From positions 22,779-86,778 of the forward strand of contig JAPPIT010000007.1 in the NCBI GenBank assembly GCA_028820505.1: a stretch of DNA of 64,000 nt, written 5' to 3'. Origin of the DNA: Defluviicoccus sp. Its GTDB lineage: Bacteria > Pseudomonadota > Alphaproteobacteria > MPNO01. The notes beneath the pieces were generated by a model. That model had not been told where the DNA came from. It saw only the letters and a list, made by a program, of their open reading frames with translations, and made no database searches. Positions 42,143 through 51,220 of this stretch are shown here, in pieces. Numbering within the stretch: position 1 is the first letter of the stretch; the number at the start of each line of letters is the position of its first letter. A program made the translations under genes and the position numbers.

Positions 42143-43138
42143 ATGGTCAAGCGTAGGCAAGGAATCCTTTCCGCCGTTCTTCTCGGGATGCTGGCCTGCG
42201 CTGCGCCGGTCTCGTCCGGCGCGGCGACTTTCGACGTTTCCGTGTGGCATTCGGAGCGGTTCGCGTGGACCCACGCCCTCAAGGTCTGGATGGAGGAAAC
42301 GAAGAAGAAGACGGAGGGCCGGGTCGAATTCCGCCCGTTCTATTCCGGCGCGCTCGGCAGGATCACCGAGACCTTCAAGGCGGTCCGCAGCGGCGCGGTG
42401 CATTTCGGGACCACCGCGGCCGGCGTCGAGTCGAGCAGGATCCCGGCGCTGTCCTATGTCGAGGGCGAGGCGGGGATGCCCAACCACGCAGATGCGTGGC
42501 TCAAGGTCGCGGGGCAGCTCCGGCCCATACTCGACCGGCTGTTCGACGGCCAGGGCGTGAAATATCTCTGGATGCAGCCGTCTTTCGGCGGCACCGTGAA
42601 CTGCCGCGAGCGCCTTCTCAAGAAACCGGCCGACTGGAAGAACCTCCGGGTCCGCACGGCCGGACGCTGGCAGGTGGAACAGATCAAGGCGCTCGGCGCC
42701 AACCCGGTGGCGACCGACCCGGCCGAACAGTACGTGGCATTGCAGAACGGCACGCTCGACTGCGTGCTGAGCAACCACGAGATCTCCTTCGCTTTCAAGC
42801 TCTACGAGGTCGCGCCCAAGATCGTCAATCTGGGCGTTCCTGTGAACGTGCTGATCTACATCGCCAACAAGAAGGTGTGGGGCAGCATTTCGGCCGCCGA
42901 CCGCAAGACGGTCGAGCAGCTGGCGATCGAGGCCGAAGGGGTGGCCGCCCGTTATCTCGATCCTCTCCAGCCGGAGCTGCGGGGCAAGATCAAGAAGGCC
43001 GGCGGCGACGTCTATTCGCTGAGCGACGCGGAAAGGGCGGCCTTCGTCAATGCGATCAGGCCGGTCTTCGACAAGATGGACGGCGTGTCGGGCGCCGACG
43101 GCAAGCTGGTCCGGAAGATCCTCGAGCCGCACTGGTAG
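42143..43138 (+). CDS. TRAP transporter substrate-binding protein, DctP family (331 aa)
   Basis: A signal peptide (MVKRRQGILSAVLLGMLACAA) precedes a periplasmic binding protein with the DctP pattern: SVWHSERFAWTHALKVW, TTAAGVESSRIPALSY, RVRTAGRWQVEQIKALGANPVATDP, QNGTLDCVLSN. It supplies ligand to the DctQ/DctM membrane parts downstream. The ligand type is not predictable from sequence; DctP proteins usually bind organic acids. GGGAGAAAG precedes the ATG. Confidence 0.92.
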   Translation: MVKRRQGILSAVLLGMLACAAPVSSGAATFDVSVWHSERFAWTHALKVWMEETKKKTEGRVEFRPFYSGALGRITETFKAVRSGAVHFGTTAAGVESSRIPALSYVEGEAGMPNHADAWLKVAGQLRPILDRLFDGQGVKYLWMQPSFGGTVNCRERLLKKPADWKNLRVRTAGRWQVEQIKALGANPVATDPAEQYVALQNGTLDCVLSNHEISFAFKLYEVAPKIVNLGVPVNVLIYIANKKVWGSISAADRKTVEQLAIEAEGVAARYLDPLQPELRGKIKKAGGDVYSLSDAERAAFVNAIRPVFDKMDGVSGADGKLVRKILEPHW

Positions 43139-43145
43139 GACGGGT

Positions 43146-43676
43146 ATGACCCCGGCCGGCCGGCCGGATGCGCTTCCCGTCTGGCTGGCCGCGGCCTCGC
43201 GCATAACGCGCCGCATCAACGCCATCTTCCTGGCGGTGAGCGGCGCCCTTGCCGCCGCGATCATGCTGGTGATCCTGCAGGACGTGGTCAGGCGCTACGC
43301 GTTTAACGACCCCAGCGCCTGGGTGCTCGACATCTGCTCGTTCATGCTGGTGTACCTGTTTTTCCTCGCCCTTGCCCCGGCGCTCGAGGCGGGCAGCCAT
43401 GTTTCCGTCGACCTGTTCAGGCAGCTCGTTCCGCAACGCTACCGGCGCGGCGTGCTGCTGCTGGGCGGCGCGCTCACGGTCGCGTTCGGTGCGATCCTGT
43501 GGCGGATGCTGCTGAACGACACGATTGAGGCGTTCGCGGACGACAACCCCTTCCCGGCTTCGACGATCCCGATGAAGATGAAATATATATGGGTGATCGG
43601 TCCGGTCGGAGTCGCGCAATTCGTCCTCACCGCGCTGGTGCTTCTCGCGATGGGCGCGCGCGAAACGGACGGGTGA
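43146..43676 (+). CDS. TRAP transporter small permease, DctQ family (176 aa)
   Basis: Four membrane segments, starting AIFLAVSGALAAAIMLVILQDVVRRY. The family motif VVRRYAFNDPSAWVLDICSF-LVYLFFLALAPALEAGSHVSVDLF is present. It lies 7 bases after the DctP gene and just before DctM; the trio forms one sodium-driven TRAP system. The ATG at 43146 is chosen for length. Confidence 0.9.
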   Translation: MTPAGRPDALPVWLAAASRITRRINAIFLAVSGALAAAIMLVILQDVVRRYAFNDPSAWVLDICSFMLVYLFFLALAPALEAGSHVSVDLFRQLVPQRYRRGVLLLGGALTVAFGAILWRMLLNDTIEAFADDNPFPASTIPMKMKYIWVIGPVGVAQFVLTALVLLAMGARETDG

Positions 43677-43679
43677 CCG

Positions 43680-44981
43680 GTGGAGGCTTTCGCCAGCTTC
43701 CTGGTCTTCGCCCTCGCGCTGCTCGCGTTCCTCGCCACCGGCGTGCCCGTCGCGGTGGCGACCGGGTTGATCGGGCTGATCGGGACGTATCTGTTCGTGT
43801 CGCCTTTCGCGGTGGGGCACATCGCGACCGTCGCCTTCTCGACGTCCAGCTACTTCATCCTCACCGTGGTGCCGCTGTTCATCATGATGGGCGAGGCGCT
43901 GGCAGTGACCGGAATCGGCAAGGACCTGTTCCGCGCGGCCCAGCTCTGGCTCTACCGGATCCCCGGGTCGCTCGCCGTCGGCACGATCTTCGCGTGCACC
44001 GGGTTCTCGTCGGTGTGCGGGTCCAGCCCGGTGACCTCGGCCACTATCGGCGCGATGGCGGTTCCCGAGATGGTGCGGCACGGCTACGACCGGCGCCTTG
44101 CGCTGGGCGTGACCGCGGCCGGCGGAACGCTCGGTATCCTGATCCCGCCCTCGATCGCGATGATCCTCTACGGGGTGATCACCGAGACCTCGATCGGCGA
44201 TCTGTTCATCGCGGGATTGCTGCCGGGCCTCCTGATCGCCGGGTTGCTTTCGCTCACCGTGGTGAGCCTGGTTCTGCTCCGTCCCGGATTGGCGCCGCGG
44301 GTGGCGGAGAAGGCGCCCTTCGCCGAGCGGCTGCAGTCGCTCAAGGTGGTGTTCCCGGTCCTTGCGCTCTCCTTCATGGTGCTCGGATCGATCTATTTCG
44401 GCGTTGCCACGCCCACCGAGGCCGGCGCGGTGGGCGCCGCCGGCGCGTTCGGCATCGCGGCGGTCTGGGGCAAGCTCGACCGCCAGATCGTCGGCCGGAT
44501 CCTCGGCAACACGGTGCGCACCACCGCGATGTTCATGCTGCTGCTGATCGGCGGGCTGTTCAGCGCCTTCATGCTGACCCGGCTCGGCGTGCCCCAGGGG
44601 ATGGCGAAGGCGTTGGTCGCGCTCGATCTGCCGTCATGGCTGATCGTGATCCTGATCAACCTGCTCCTGATGGCGCTCGGCATGTTCATGGATCCGATGA
44701 GCGTCCTGGTCATCATCGTGCCGGTGTTCTTTCCGGCGATCCTCGCCATGGGCTACGACCCCGTGTGGTTCGGGATCCTGGTGACCATAAACATCGAGAT
44801 TGCGGCGATTTCGCCGCCGATCGGATTCAACCTTTTCGTCCTCAAGTCGGTCGTGCCGGACGCGAAGCTCGGCGAGGTCATCAACGGCTCGCTGATCTTC
44901 ATCGTGCCCCTGGCCGCGGGCATCCTGCTGCTGATCCTGTTTCCCGAGATCGCCCTTTACCTGCCCGCGCTGGCGAAGTGA
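43680..44981 (+). CDS. TRAP transporter large permease, DctM family (433 aa)
   Basis: About 12 membrane segments across 433 residues; the first is FLVFALALLAFLATGVPVAVA. GFSSVCGSSPVTSATIGAMAVPEM and GGTLGILIPPSIAMILYGVITE are DctM family blocks. The start is GTG at 43680, three bases after the DctQ stop. A GC-rich stem (44980-45008) after the stop may be a terminator. Confidence 0.92.
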   Translation: MEAFASFLVFALALLAFLATGVPVAVATGLIGLIGTYLFVSPFAVGHIATVAFSTSSYFILTVVPLFIMMGEALAVTGIGKDLFRAAQLWLYRIPGSLAVGTIFACTGFSSVCGSSPVTSATIGAMAVPEMVRHGYDRRLALGVTAAGGTLGILIPPSIAMILYGVITETSIGDLFIAGLLPGLLIAGLLSLTVVSLVLLRPGLAPRVAEKAPFAERLQSLKVVFPVLALSFMVLGSIYFGVATPTEAGAVGAAGAFGIAAVWGKLDRQIVGRILGNTVRTTAMFMLLLIGGLFSAFMLTRLGVPQGMAKALVALDLPSWLIVILINLLLMALGMFMDPMSVLVIIVPVFFPAILAMGYDPVWFGILVTINIEIAAISPPIGFNLFVLKSVVPDAKLGEVINGSLIFIVPLAAGILLLILFPEIALYLPALAK

Positions 44982-45289
44982 CCCGGGGCGTGCCCCTTCG
45001 GCCGGGTCGTCTGTCCCGTTGTCGCCTCAGCGGACGGCGCTTATATTCGGAAAGGTCGCAACGAGGCTGTCTTGCGAGGGTCCGGCCTTAGATGCCCTTG
45101 GACGCAGCATATCCGGACATCGCCTATTCGGTTTGCCCGCATGACCGCCCGAGCGCCGAGCCCCGCCCGCTGCCGGGCAGAGCAGCGTTCCACGATGCCG
45201 CGGTCTGGATTTCGCCCGCCGCGTAAGGGCAAACTTCTGGATACGGGGAGGCGCGTACATTATCTCTCCGGTGAGAACGGGTGGGACCG
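44982..45289. other. 308-base intergenic region, no supported gene
   Basis: Begins with a GC-rich stem (GACCCGG at 44980-44986 and CCGGGTC at 45002-45008 with an inner GGGGC/GCCCC pair) without a T tract. A 44-codon frame at about 45090 has no ribosome site and is not called. Nothing else is recognised; the promoter of the VWA gene must lie here. Confidence 0.5.
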
Positions 45290-46009
45290 ATGTCGAAGGA
45301 TGTGACCCGCAGAACCGGCAGAGAGGCCGCCAGGTCGACCAGCGGCGACGTGGCGAACTTTCTGGACCGGCTGGCCCAGACCCCGAACCTGAAGGCCGCG
45401 GGCGGAAAGGGCCGGCTCGTCTTCGCGATGGATGCGACGGCGAGCCGCGAGCCGACCTGGGACCGGGCCTGCCACATCCAGGCCGAGATGTTCCGGGAGA
45501 CCGAAGTTCTCGGCGGGCTCGAGGTCCAGCTCGTCTTCTACCGCGGGTTCGGCGAGTGCAAGGCGAGCCCGTGGGTCGATTCCTCGGGCGACCTGGTGCG
45601 GCGCATGACCGCCGTCCGCTGCCTCGGCGGGCAGACCCAGATCGGCAAGGTGCTCAGGCACACCCTCAAGGAGACCGGGAAGAAGAAGGTCAATGCGCTG
45701 GTCTTCGTCGGCGATTGCATGGAGGAAGACGTGGACCGGCTGTGCCACCACGCGGGCCGCCTCGGGGTGCTGGGGACGCCGGCCTTCATGTTCCAGGAGG
45801 GCGGCGAACCGATCGCGATGCGCGCCTTCCGGCAGATCGCCAGGCTGACCGGCGGGGCCTATTGCAGCTTCGATTCCTCTTCCGCCCGGCAACTTCGCGA
45901 ACTGCTCGGCGCCGTGGCCGTCTTCGCCGCCGGCGGCCGTCTCGCGCTCAGCGACTACGGCAAGCGCACTGGCGGCGCGGCGCTTCAGATCACCAAGCAG
46001 ATCGGTTGA
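45290..46009 (+). CDS. VWA-domain protein (239 aa)
   Basis: Von Willebrand A fold with a metal-ion-dependent adhesion site: LVFAMDATASRE gives D-x-T-x-S, and VNALVFVGDCMEED and LGGQTQIGKVL supply later ligands. The start is ATG at 45290, with a GTG at 45281 three codons before. No signal peptide, so cytosolic. It lies 19 bases before a J-protein gene on the same strand. Such VWA proteins usually assemble complexes. Confidence 0.82.
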   Translation: MSKDVTRRTGREAARSTSGDVANFLDRLAQTPNLKAAGGKGRLVFAMDATASREPTWDRACHIQAEMFRETEVLGGLEVQLVFYRGFGECKASPWVDSSGDLVRRMTAVRCLGGQTQIGKVLRHTLKETGKKKVNALVFVGDCMEEDVDRLCHHAGRLGVLGTPAFMFQEGGEPIAMRAFRQIARLTGGAYCSFDSSSARQLRELLGAVAVFAAGGRLALSDYGKRTGGAALQITKQIG

Positions 46010-46028
46010 ACGCTCCCGACGCCCGGCC

Positions 46029-46736
46029 ATGTCCTACCTGATCCTCGTCGTCGCGGTCGCCATCGGCCTCTATCTCCTGATCCGCGGGATCCAGGGCATC
46101 GACCCGAGGGTGCTGCTGCGCATCCTCAAATGGACTTTCGCGATCCTCGGCATCGGCATCGCGACCTATCTGACGGTGACCGGCCGGATCGCCTATGCGG
46201 CGATGATCGCCGCCGGCCTGCTGCCCATGCTGTTCCGCGCGCGGCGTATCGCCCAGGCGGCACGCAGCTTCCGCGGCCCGTCGCCGGGCCAGTCTTCCGA
46301 CGTCGAGACCGACTATCTCCGCATGTCGCTCGACCACGACACCGGAGAGCTCCAGGGCACGATACTGGAGGGGCCCTTCCGCGGCCGGCTGATCGAGGAG
46401 CTGAGCCTTGAGGAGCTGCTCGCGCTGCTGCGCGATTGCCGTGTCAACGACGCGCAATCGGCGGAGCTCATCGAGTCCTATCTCGATCGGGTGCACGGTC
46501 CGGAATGGCGGGGCGGCGACGCCGGCGCGCATGGCGGAGACGGCGGATCGTCCGACGGACGGCCGATGACGGTCGACGAGGCCTACGAGATCCTCGGAGT
46601 CCGCCGCGGCGCGGATGCCGATGAAATCCGCGACGCGCACCGCCGGCTGATGCTCAAGATCCACCCCGACCAGGGCGGCTCGACCTACCTCGCGGCCAAG
46701 ATCAACCAGGCGAAGGAAATTCTGCTCGGGAGTTGA
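46029..46736 (+). CDS. Membrane-anchored J-domain protein (235 aa)
   Basis: Two membrane segments near the N-terminus (YLILVVAVAIGLYLLI and ILKWTFAILGIGIATYL) are followed by a central helix-rich region and a C-terminal J domain: EAYEILGVRRGADADEIRDAHRRLMLKIHPDQGG, with the HPD motif intact. The layout resembles the TIM14/Pam18-like J proteins. It should recruit DnaK at the inner membrane. The VWA gene upstream is a likely partner. Confidence 0.85.
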   Translation: MSYLILVVAVAIGLYLLIRGIQGIDPRVLLRILKWTFAILGIGIATYLTVTGRIAYAAMIAAGLLPMLFRARRIAQAARSFRGPSPGQSSDVETDYLRMSLDHDTGELQGTILEGPFRGRLIEELSLEELLALLRDCRVNDAQSAELIESYLDRVHGPEWRGGDAGAHGGDGGSSDGRPMTVDEAYEILGVRRGADADEIRDAHRRLMLKIHPDQGGSTYLAAKINQAKEILLGS

Positions 46737-46843
46737 GCCGCCGGGGCGGAGGTTCGATTGCGCGGTCCCGTAACGCGTGGCACAAAGCGCGGTCCCTGGC
46801 GGCGATTCGCCCGCCCGGCAATCCAGGAGCAAGGGTTCGAGCG

Positions 46844-48169
46844 ATGCGCATCGGAATGATCGGTGCGGGTTATGTCGGTCTCGTGTCCGGCGCCTGCTTT
46901 TCGGAGTTCGGCATCGACGTGGTCTGCGCCGACAGGGATCCGTCGAAGATCGAAATGCTGCGTGCAGGCGAGGTCCCGATCTACGAGCCCGGCCTGGAAG
47001 CCCTGATCCGATCGAATGTCGGCGCCGGCCGGCTTTCCTTCACCGCCGAAACCGAAGAGGCGGTGGCGGGTTCGGAGGCGGTTTTCATCGCCGTCGGAAC
47101 CCCCGGACGGCACGGCGACGGCCGGGCCGATCTCCACGACGTGCGCGCGGCCGCCGAGGAGGTCGCCCGGTGCATGGACGACAGCTACAAGGCCGTCGTG
47201 ATGAAGTCGACCGTCCCGGTCGGCACCGCCCGCGAGATCGGAGAGCTCATATCGAAGCATCGCCCGCCGGACTCGTTCGACATCGCCTCCAACCCCGAAT
47301 TCCTGCGCGAGGGATCGGCGATCGGCGACTTCATGCGCCCCGACCGGGTCGTGATCGGAGTCGAGAGCGATCGCGCCGCGCGTATTTTGCAGGCTGTCTA
47401 CCGCCCGCTTTACCTGCTGGAGACCCCCGTCGTTCTGACCGCGCTGGAGACGGCGGAGATGATCAAGTACGCCGCCAACGCCTTCCTCGCGACCAAGATC
47501 ACCTTCATCAACGAGATCGCCGATCTCTGCGAGAGGGTGGGCGCGGACGTGCAGGACGTCGCCCGCGGGATCGGGCTCGACGGGCGCATCGGCTCCAAGT
47601 TCCTGCACGCGGGTCCCGGCTATGGCGGTTCCTGCCTGCCGAAGGATACGCGCGCTCTGGTGTCCACCGCGCGCCAGGCCGGCGCGCCCGTACGGATCGT
47701 CGAGACCGTCGTCGAGGTCAACGAAGCCCGGGTGCGGCGCATGATCGAGAAGATCGAGGCTGCCTGCGGCGGTTCGGTCTCGGGCAAGCGCATCGGGGTC
47801 CTCGGGATCACCTTCAAGCCGAATACCGACGATATCAGGGAGAGTCCCGGCATCGGCATCCTCGCCGGACTGCTGGAGCGCGGTGCGAAGCCGCGCGCCT
47901 TCGATCCCCAGGGCGTGGATGCCGCCAGACGCCTGTTCGACGGGGTCGAATGGTGCGAGGACGCCTACGCCGCGATGGAAGGCGCCGACTGCCTCGCGAT
48001 CGTCACCGAATGGAACGAGTTCCGCGCCCTCGACCTCGCGCGCGTCCGCCGGCTGATGAAGACGCCGGCGATGGTCGACATGCGCAACATCTACGAGCTT
48101 GGCGAGATGGAACGCGCCGCCTTCGACTACCGGAGCGTCGGTCGCGGGTCGATCGCGGGCTCCGAATGA
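46844..48169 (+). CDS. ugd: UDP-glucose 6-dehydrogenase (441 aa)
   Basis: Oxidises UDP-glucose to UDP-glucuronate, a precursor of surface polysaccharides. NAD motif IGAGYVGLVSGACFSEFG at the start; substrate and catalytic residues in FLREGSAIGDFMRPDR, KYAANAFLATKITFINE and GPGYGGSCLPKDTRA (catalytic cysteine near residue 265), and then FKPNTDDIRESP. The ATG at 46844 gives the normal start and length. The stop overlaps the phosphomannomutase gene as ATGA. Confidence 0.95.
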   Translation: MRIGMIGAGYVGLVSGACFSEFGIDVVCADRDPSKIEMLRAGEVPIYEPGLEALIRSNVGAGRLSFTAETEEAVAGSEAVFIAVGTPGRHGDGRADLHDVRAAAEEVARCMDDSYKAVVMKSTVPVGTAREIGELISKHRPPDSFDIASNPEFLREGSAIGDFMRPDRVVIGVESDRAARILQAVYRPLYLLETPVVLTALETAEMIKYAANAFLATKITFINEIADLCERVGADVQDVARGIGLDGRIGSKFLHAGPGYGGSCLPKDTRALVSTARQAGAPVRIVETVVEVNEARVRRMIEKIEAACGGSVSGKRIGVLGITFKPNTDDIRESPGIGILAGLLERGAKPRAFDPQGVDAARRLFDGVEWCEDAYAAMEGADCLAIVTEWNEFRALDLARVRRLMKTPAMVDMRNIYELGEMERAAFDYRSVGRGSIAGSE

Positions 48170-49548
48170 GCGCAGCGAGTCCGCTCGATCCGTCGATCCT
48201 GCGTGCCTACGACATCCGCGGGATTGTCGGAAAGACCCTGTCGGCGGACGACGCGGAGGCGATCGGGCGCGCCTTCGGAACCGTCGTGCGCAGGGCCGGG
48301 GGCCGGACGGTCTGCGTCGGCTATGACGGGCGGCTGCATTCGCCTGCGCTCGAAGCGTCGCTCGTCGACGGTCTGACGGGCGCCGGCGCGGACGTCGTCC
48401 GGGTCGGTCTCGGCCCGACCCCGATGCTCTATTTCGCGGTCAACCGGTTCGAGGCCGATGCTGGCGTCATGGTCTCCGGCTCCCACAACCCGCCCGACCA
48501 CAACGGTTTCAAGTTCCTGACCTCGTCCGGCCCGTTCCACGGCGGGGATATCGCGGGGCTCGGCCGGATCGTTGCCGGCGGGGCGTTCGAGTCCGGCGAG
48601 GGGTCGCGCGAGGACCGGTCAGTTCTCGATTCCTATGTCGAGCGGATCGCCCGGGACTTCGACGGCGACCGGCCGCTAAGGGTGGCCTGGGACGCGGGCA
48701 ACGGCTCGGCCGGTGAGGCGATGCGGATGCTGTGCGCGCGCCTGCCCGGCACGCACATCCTGCTCAACGAGCGGATCGACGGAACCTTTCCCTCGCATCA
48801 CCCCGACCCCGCTGTGGAGGACAATCTGCGGCAGTTGATCGATACCGTGGCCGGCGAGGCGTGCGAGCTCGGCATCGCCTTCGACGGCGACGGCGACCGG
48901 ATCGGCGTCGTCGACGGGGCCGGCCGGATCCTGTGGGGCGACCAGATCCTGATGCTGCTGGCGCGCGACGTGCTCGCCCGTCATCCCGGCGCGACGGTGA
49001 TCGCCGACGTGAAGGCGAGCCAGTCCCTGTTCGACGAGATCGCCCGCCTCGGCGGGGTTCCGATGATGTGGAGCACCGGACATTCGCTGATCAAGGCGAA
49101 GATGGCCGAGACCGGCGCGCTGCTCGCCGGCGAGATGAGCGGGCACGTGTTCATCGCCGACCGCTATTTCGGCTACGACGATGCGATCTACGCCGCGGTC
49201 AGGCTTCTCGGTTTCCTCTCCCGCTCCGGCGGGACCCTGGCCGAGATCCGCGACGGTCTGCCGTCGGCGATCGCCACGCCCGAGCTGCGGTTCCGGTGCG
49301 ACGGCGCGCGCAAGTTCGCGGTCGTCGAGGAAATCCGCGGCCGGTTGCGCGGGGAAGGGGCCGAGATGAGCGAGGTCGACGGAGTCCGGGTCCGTACCGG
49401 CGACGGGTGGTGGCTGCTCCGGGCGTCGAACACCGAGGAAGCCCTGGTCGCGCGCTGCGAGGCGGCGGACGAGGACGGGCTCGATCGCCTCAAGGGGTCG
49501 CTCCGCCGCCAGCTCGACGAATCTGGCGTCGACGCCCCCGACATGTAG
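48166..49548 (+). CDS. Phosphomannomutase/phosphoglucomutase (460 aa)
   Basis: Alpha-D-phosphohexomutase family, interconverting hexose 1- and 6-phosphates. The active-site serine loop is GVMVSGSHNPPDHNGFK (residues near 100), the magnesium loop is FDGDGDRIGVVD, the sugar loop is GEMSGHVFI and the phosphate loop is LRASNTEEAL. Together with UDP-glucose dehydrogenase it makes sugar nucleotide precursors. The ATG overlaps the previous stop. Confidence 0.93.
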   Translation: MSAASPLDPSILRAYDIRGIVGKTLSADDAEAIGRAFGTVVRRAGGRTVCVGYDGRLHSPALEASLVDGLTGAGADVVRVGLGPTPMLYFAVNRFEADAGVMVSGSHNPPDHNGFKFLTSSGPFHGGDIAGLGRIVAGGAFESGEGSREDRSVLDSYVERIARDFDGDRPLRVAWDAGNGSAGEAMRMLCARLPGTHILLNERIDGTFPSHHPDPAVEDNLRQLIDTVAGEACELGIAFDGDGDRIGVVDGAGRILWGDQILMLLARDVLARHPGATVIADVKASQSLFDEIARLGGVPMMWSTGHSLIKAKMAETGALLAGEMSGHVFIADRYFGYDDAIYAAVRLLGFLSRSGGTLAEIRDGLPSAIATPELRFRCDGARKFAVVEEIRGRLRGEGAEMSEVDGVRVRTGDGWWLLRASNTEEALVARCEAADEDGLDRLKGSLRRQLDESGVDAPDM

Positions 49549-49584
49549 ACTTCCCGCCTCGCATACGGATCGCGGAGGTCGGCG

Positions 49585-50316
49585 ATGAGCACGGACATCG
49601 ACACCCTCTTGCAGGGCCTGCAGACGCACATGCCGGTCGCGACGGCGCCGTTCGACGCGGCGGCGCAGCGCACCGGTCTCGTCATCGTGGACGAGGTGAA
49701 CGGCTTCGCGACCGTCGGCGCAGGGCCCCTCGCGCCGCCGGTTCCCAACCCGCAGGTCAGCCGGATGGTCGAGGAGACCGACCGCCTGGCGCGCCGCTTC
49801 GCCGCCGAGGGCTGGCCCATCGCGGCCTTCCTCGACACCCACACGCCCGGCAAGCCGGAGCCGCCCTATCCGCCTCATTGCGAGCGTGGCACGGGGCAGG
49901 AGGAGCTGGTGCCGGAGCTCGCCTGGCTGCACGACTGCGCGCATGCGACGCTGATCGAGAAGGACTGCATCAACGGTTTCGTGGGCGCGATCGACGCCGA
50001 CGGCGGAACCAACCGGATCGTCGACTGGGCGCGCGCCGGACGCATAGAGACCGCGCTGGTGGTCGGTATCTGCACCGATATCTGCGTGATGGATTTCGTG
50101 CTCACCATGCTGTCGGCGCGCAACCACGGGCTCATGCCTGGCCTTGCCGAGATCGTGGTGTACGAGCCCGGCTGCGCCACCTACGGCCTCGACCTGGAGA
50201 CCGCGGCCGAGCTGGGATTGCCGGAGACGGCGTCCCATCCGCAGGCGCTCGCCCATCATCTCGGGCTCTACTTCATGGCCTCGCGGGGCGCGCGGCTGGC
50301 GGCGGAAGTCCGCTGA
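49585..50316 (+). CDS. Isochorismatase/nicotinamidase-like cysteine hydrolase (243 aa)
   Basis: Catalytic triad positions are visible: D in VIVDEVNGF, K in IEKDCINGF and C in VVGICTDICVMDF. AFLDTHTPGK and PPHCERGTGQEEL are the family substrate-binding blocks. The hydrolysis target could be nicotinamide or a related amide; not determined. GGAGG lies before the ATG. Confidence 0.88.
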   Translation: MSTDIDTLLQGLQTHMPVATAPFDAAAQRTGLVIVDEVNGFATVGAGPLAPPVPNPQVSRMVEETDRLARRFAAEGWPIAAFLDTHTPGKPEPPYPPHCERGTGQEELVPELAWLHDCAHATLIEKDCINGFVGAIDADGGTNRIVDWARAGRIETALVVGICTDICVMDFVLTMLSARNHGLMPGLAEIVVYEPGCATYGLDLETAAELGLPETASHPQALAHHLGLYFMASRGARLAAEVR

Positions 50317-50329
50317 GCCCGGACCGCCG

Positions 50330-50740
50330 TTGCGCTATTTCTTCTACGGCACGCTGCTCGATCCGGACGTCAGGGCGTACATTCTCGGTTCCTGGATCGG
50401 ACGCCGCCCGCTCGCGCCGGCGCGGCTCCCCGGCTACCGGCGGGTCTATATCCGCGGCCGCCACTACCCGGTCGTGGTGCCGGCCGGGGGGGCGTGCGTG
50501 GAGGGGTTGCTCGCCGAAGGGCTCGACCGCCGCGCGGTCTGCCGCCTTGCGGAGTTCGAGAGCGACGAATATGTAGACGCCGAACGCACCGTCCTGGTCG
50601 GTGACGGCCGGACGGTGAGGGCGCGGGTGTTCGTTGCGAGCCCCCTCGCCCGACCGACCGAAACGCCATGGACGATCGAGGTCTGGCAGCGCCGCCACAA
50701 GGCCGCGTTCGCGCGCCGCCGCCGGGCCCCGTTCCGCTGA
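50330..50740 (+). CDS. Gamma-glutamylcyclotransferase-fold (GGCT/AIG2-like) protein (136 aa)
   Basis: The starting Y-F-YGTLL is the GGCT family signature, and CRLAEFESDEYVD contains the acidic pair usual at the active site. Proteins of this fold convert gamma-glutamyl peptides to 5-oxoproline or act as cyclotransferases on related substrates; specific activity is not evident. A TTG start at 50330 gives the proper N-terminus; the longer frame overlaps the previous gene. Confidence 0.8.
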   Translation: MRYFFYGTLLDPDVRAYILGSWIGRRPLAPARLPGYRRVYIRGRHYPVVVPAGGACVEGLLAEGLDRRAVCRLAEFESDEYVDAERTVLVGDGRTVRARVFVASPLARPTETPWTIEVWQRRHKAAFARRRRAPFR

Positions 50741-50759
50741 CTCGACGAAGGAGAAGACG

Positions 50760-51152
50760 ATGGCCGGACCCAAGGTGATGAAGGAAGACGTGATGAATGC
50801 CTGCGAGGGCATGCTGCAGAAGCAGCTCTATGTCGTCTTCACCACGCCGACCGACGGGCTCGGCCCGGTGATGGAGAACATCGAGCCGCATCTCAAGTTC
50901 CAGGTCTCGCTGGAGGAGCGCGGCATCATGTTCGGCGCCGGGCCGTTCTGGAACGACGACGAGACCGAATGGCTCGGCGAGGGGATGGTCATCATCCGCG
51001 CCGGCAGCCTGGAGGAGGCGAAGGAGATCGCCGCCTCCGACCCGATGCATTCGTCCGGCGCGCGGTCCTTCACCGTCCGCCCGTGGCTGATGAACGAGGG
51101 CACGGTGACGGTGAAGATCCGCTATTCCGACGGCTCGCGGGAGTTGATCTGA
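50760..51152 (+). CDS. YCII-family protein (130 aa)
   Basis: Ferredoxin-like YCII fold: QKQLYVVFTTPTDGL, NIEPHLKFQVSLEERGIMFGAGPFW and SFTVRPWLMNEGTVTVKI. Histidine in EPHLKF and aspartate in ASDPMHSSGA correspond to the conserved polar pair of the family. Function unknown in general. GAAGGAGAAG lies before the ATG. Confidence 0.82.
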   Translation: MAGPKVMKEDVMNACEGMLQKQLYVVFTTPTDGLGPVMENIEPHLKFQVSLEERGIMFGAGPFWNDDETEWLGEGMVIIRAGSLEEAKEIAASDPMHSSGARSFTVRPWLMNEGTVTVKIRYSDGSRELI

Positions 51153-51220
51153 ATCCCGTCCATTGAAGGCGCACGGCGCCTGATCTAGGTTGGGGCGGCA
51201 GTGCAGACAGGGATGCGCTC

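Noticed and set aside
45090..45230. 44-codon frame between the TRAP and VWA genes
   Set aside because: No ribosome site and no resemblance to anything; kept as intergenic.
48676..50259. 527-aa minus-strand frame
   Set aside because: Antisense of the phosphomannomutase and isochorismatase genes, with no recognisable fold.
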